Below are positions 60,465 through 64,000 of a stretch of DNA of 64,000 bases, piece by piece. The DNA is taken from contig JBEVKF010000098.1 of NCBI GenBank assembly GCA_040509755.1, positions 19,337 through 83,336 on the forward strand, given 5' to 3'. Each line of letters starts with the position of its first letter. The first letter of the stretch is position 1. Below the pieces are notes generated by a model. It was not told where the DNA came from and did no database searches. It worked only from the letters and a program-made list of their open reading frames with translations. The stretch comes from JACVRW01 sp040509755 (lineage in GTDB: Bacteria; Actinomycetota; Thermoleophilia; Solirubrobacterales; Thermoleophilaceae). Position numbers and translations under genes: made by a program.

Positions 60465-61308
60465 CTATCCCCACGCCCACGGCGGCCAGGGCCATGCCGA
60501 TCCAGGCCGCCCCGGGCAGCGACTCGCCCAGCACCGCCCAGGCGATCAGGGCGGCCAGTGGCGGGACCAAGAAGAAGAGGGCGGAGACGCGCGACGCCTC
60601 GCCGCGCCGGATCATCATCAGCAGCAGCGTGATGGCCACCAGCGAGTTGGCCAGGACCAGGTAGGCGAGCGAGATCGCGAGGTCCGCCGTCCATTCGACC
60701 CGCAGGCCCTCGAAGACGAGCGCGAGCGGAAGCGTCACCGCGAGGCCGATCGCGAACTGCACCGCGTTCGCGCTCACCGGGTGGTGCTCGCTGCCGAAAC
60801 GGGTCTCGTAGAGCGTGCCCGCGGTGATGCACAGCAGCGCACCGCCCGCGCACGCGAGGCCGGCCGCCGAGAGCCCGACCGCGGACGAGCGCGCGACGAT
60901 CACCAGCGCCGCCCCGGCGAGGCCGAGCGCGAGGCCGGCCCAGCGCGTGGCGGTCACCCGCTCTCCAGCGAAGCGCGGCGCGAGCAGCGCAACCAGGATC
61001 GGCTGAAGGGAGACGACCAGCGCGATCGTCGCGGCCGACTTCTCGAGGTCGAGAGCGAGGTAGAGCAGGATGAAGTAGCTCGTCTGGACCAGCAGCGCGA
61101 CCACGACGAGGTCGATCCAGTCGCGGTGGGTGGCCGGAAGCGGCGGGCGCATCAGCAGCAGCGCTGGGACGAGCACAGCGACCACCAGCGCGTAGCGCAG
61201 GGCCAGGAACGTGATCGGCTCGGAGTAGGGGAGGCCCAGCGCTACGAAGGCAAAGCCGGCCGACCACAGCGCGACGAAGACCGCCGGCGCGAGCCGTTCG
61301 AGGCGCAC
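60436..61308 (-). CDS. EamA/DMT-family exporter
   Basis: A 290-residue protein with ten helices in two EamA repeats. The first starts LAPAVFVALWSAGFAFVALG and the second has GLACAGGALLCITAGTLYET, with SRVSALFFLVPPLAALIAWA near the end. The substrate is unknown; many relatives export amino acids. It starts at a GTG 12 bp after the tryptophanase stop, so it shares that operon and could export a tryptophan-related product. Its end overlaps the end of der. Confidence 0.88.
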   Translation of the reverse strand: MRLERLAPAVFVALWSAGFAFVALGLPYSEPITFLALRYALVVAVLVPALLLMRPPLPATHRDWIDLVVVALLVQTSYFILLYLALDLEKSAATIALVVSLQPILVALLAPRFAGERVTATRWAGLALGLAGAALVIVARSSAVGLSAAGLACAGGALLCITAGTLYETRFGSEHHPVSANAVQFAIGLAVTLPLALVFEGLRVEWTADLAISLAYLVLANSLVAITLLLMMIRRGEASRVSALFFLVPPLAALIAWAVLGESLPGAAWIGMALAAVGVGIATRTGLDSS

Positions 61309-61320
61309 CGGCGACCCTCG

Positions 61321-62682
61321 CTAGAGCGGCTCGAAGCGTGCCGTGAAGTGGCGCAGGACCGAAGGCTGCTCGACGATGCGCATGCCGCGCATCCGGCCCG
61401 CGCCCTCGGCGACGAAGCGGCAGACCTCGATCACGTAGTCCACGTGCGATTGGGTGTAGGTGCGGCGCGGGATGGCGAGCCGGACCAGGTCCATGGGGGC
61501 CGGCGCCTCGCTTCCGTCGGGCTGCAGGCCGAACATCACCGTGCCGATCTCACAGGAGCGAATCCCGCCCTCGCGGTAGAGCGCGACCGCCAGTGTCTGC
61601 CCCGGGTACTCGAGCGGCGGGATGTGGTCGAGCAGGGCGCGGGCGTCGAGGTAGACGGCGTGCCCGCCGACCGGCAGCACTACGGGGATGCCAGCCTCGT
61701 TGAGCGCCTCGCCGAGGTACTGGGTGGAGCGGATGCGGTAGCGCAGGTAGTCCTCGTCGACCGCCTCTGTCAGGCCCTGGGCGAGCGCGTCCATGTCGCG
61801 GCCCGCCATGCCGCCGTAGGTGGGAAAGCCCTCGGTGAGGATCAGCAGGTTGCGGCATTGCTCGGCCAGGCCGTCGTCGTTGAGCGCGAGCCAGCCACCG
61901 ATGTTCCCCAGCGGGTCCTTCTTGGCCGACATCGTCATCCCGTCGGCGAGCGCCGCCATCTCGCGGACGATGTCCGCCACCGGAACGTCGGCATATCCCT
62001 CCTCGCGCTCCTTGACGAACCAGGCGTTCTCGGCGAAGCGGCAGGCATCGAGGTACAGCGGTGTGTCGCCACAGGCCTGGCGGACCTCGCGCAGGTTGGC
62101 CATCGACACCGGCTGGCCGCCGCCCGAGTTGTTGGTCACCGTCATGAACACAGCGGGGACCTCGCGCTCCGCCAGCACGCGCCGCAGCGCCTCGACGTCC
62201 ATGTTGCCCTTGAACGGGTGGCGCACCGAGGGCACGTGGACCTCGGGGATGGGGATGTCGAGAGCCTCGGCGCCCGTGAACTCGACGTTCGCGCGGGTTG
62301 TGTCGAAATGGGTGTTGTTCGGGATCGTCGTGCCCGGGCGTGCGATCGCGCTGAAGAGGATCTTCTCTGCCGCGCGGCCCTGGTGGGTGGGGATCACATG
62401 CTTGAACGGGAACAGCTCCTGCACGGCGTCGAGGAAGCGAAACCACGAGCGCGAGCCGGCGTAGCTCTCGTCGCCGCGGTGCATGCTCGCCCACTGCTCG
62501 GCGGACATCGAGCCGGTGCCCGAATCGGTCAACAGGTCGATCAGTACGTCTTCGGCCCGTAGCCGAAAGAGGTTCCAGTCCGCATCCCCCAGCGCGCTCT
62601 CGCGTTCCTGGCGGCTCGTGAGGCGAATCGGCTCGACCGCGTGGATGCGAAAGGGCTCGATGATGGTTTGCCATCTGTGCAT
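61321..62682 (-). CDS. tnaA: Tryptophanase (tryptophan indole-lyase)
   Basis: A 453-residue PLP beta-eliminating lyase that would split tryptophan to indole, pyruvate and ammonia. Seen: TDSGTGSMSAEQWASMHRGD, VIPTHQGRAAEKILFS, TVTNNSGGGQPVSMANLREV, the PLP-binding Lys255 in MSAKKDPLGNIGG, and RLAIPRRTYTQSH. Two positions that split tryptophanase from tyrosine phenol-lyase read as tryptophanase: CEIG where the phenol-lyase has an Arg, and LRHFTARF with His where it has Phe (from memory of the family). It diverges from metK by 51 bp. No tnaC-like leader was seen. Confidence 0.9.
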   Translation of the reverse strand: MHRWQTIIEPFRIHAVEPIRLTSRQERESALGDADWNLFRLRAEDVLIDLLTDSGTGSMSAEQWASMHRGDESYAGSRSWFRFLDAVQELFPFKHVIPTHQGRAAEKILFSAIARPGTTIPNNTHFDTTRANVEFTGAEALDIPIPEVHVPSVRHPFKGNMDVEALRRVLAEREVPAVFMTVTNNSGGGQPVSMANLREVRQACGDTPLYLDACRFAENAWFVKEREEGYADVPVADIVREMAALADGMTMSAKKDPLGNIGGWLALNDDGLAEQCRNLLILTEGFPTYGGMAGRDMDALAQGLTEAVDEDYLRYRIRSTQYLGEALNEAGIPVVLPVGGHAVYLDARALLDHIPPLEYPGQTLAVALYREGGIRSCEIGTVMFGLQPDGSEAPAPMDLVRLAIPRRTYTQSHVDYVIEVCRFVAEGAGRMRGMRIVEQPSVLRHFTARFEPL

Positions 62683-62733
62683 GCCGTAATTCCTACCCGA
62701 ACCTCGGGAAACTCCCGCTAGCCTTCCCGCCTC

Positions 62734-63999
<1,266 letters not shown>

Positions 64000-64000
64000 G

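Noticed and set aside
62683..62733. Possible SAM riboswitch before metK
   Set aside because: The gap is only 51 bases and lacks the conserved core, so an aptamer cannot fit.

Overview
The window is very GC-rich and almost completely coding. It carries a continuous actinobacterial-style chromosomal backbone with no mobile element, CRISPR array, rRNA or tRNA that I could recognise. Several features suggest a Gram-positive-type, high-GC actinobacterium, probably class Thermoleophilia (Solirubrobacterales-like): a complete mraZ-to-ftsZ division and wall cluster without ftsA, a MurE with the meso-DAP-type DNPR motif, a c-di-AMP riboswitch in front of an Rpf-like wall hydrolase, tandem Ku genes, and frequent GTG/TTG starts with 4-bp ATGA/GTGA overlaps. 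The placement is inference from gene content and order; no rRNA is present to confirm it.

Layout. 1-7,275: lon, a small lipoprotein resembling the Streptomyces subtilisin-inhibitor family, an SDR lacking its usual catalytic pair, the riboswitch-controlled Rpf-like protein, an MFS exporter and an M20 dipeptidase. 7,280-10,950 (minus): two VOC proteins, a methyltransferase, oligoendopeptidase F and a thioesterase. 10,959-15,098: a threonine-dehydratase-like enzyme, two adjacent Ku genes, then GST, cupin and GFA-type genes. 15,265-18,193: an orphan tadA-tadB-tadC set preceded by a long RNA-type hairpin.

18,425-37,459: the dcw cluster, in the order mraZ, rsmH, ftsL, ftsI, [minus-strand MshEN/coiled-coil and GAF/degenerate-GGDEF pair], murE, murF, mraY, murD, ftsW, murG, [minus-strand NTF2-like gene], murC, murB, ftsQ, ftsZ. 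A phased array of MraZ boxes precedes mraZ, and ftsZ has its own good promoter. 37,502-39,616: an M20 peptidase and a dimethylargininase-like enzyme.

39,754-46,292: the glycine cleavage genes gcvT, gcvH, gcvPA and gcvPB, a sulfite-oxidase-like enzyme and trpS. 46,325-53,045: a tiny membrane ORF, scpA/scpB, a polysaccharide deacetylase, a LysR regulator divergent from an EamA exporter, rlmN, a PAS-GGDEF diguanylate cyclase and an RluB-type pseudouridine synthase. 53,569-60,464: aroH, hisC, aroF, aroA, a DUF523-DUF1722 protein, cmk and der. The aroF leader encodes a short peptide ending Arg-Tyr-Trp-Arg-Phe-Ile and mutually exclusive stems, which looks like ribosome-mediated attenuation. 60,436-63,999: an EamA exporter, tryptophanase and metK.

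The most interesting items are the aroF leader, the c-di-GMP-type protein pair embedded in the dcw cluster, the 21-bp paired leader before the tad genes, the two copies of a 39-bp palindromic repeat, and the c-di-AMP riboswitch.
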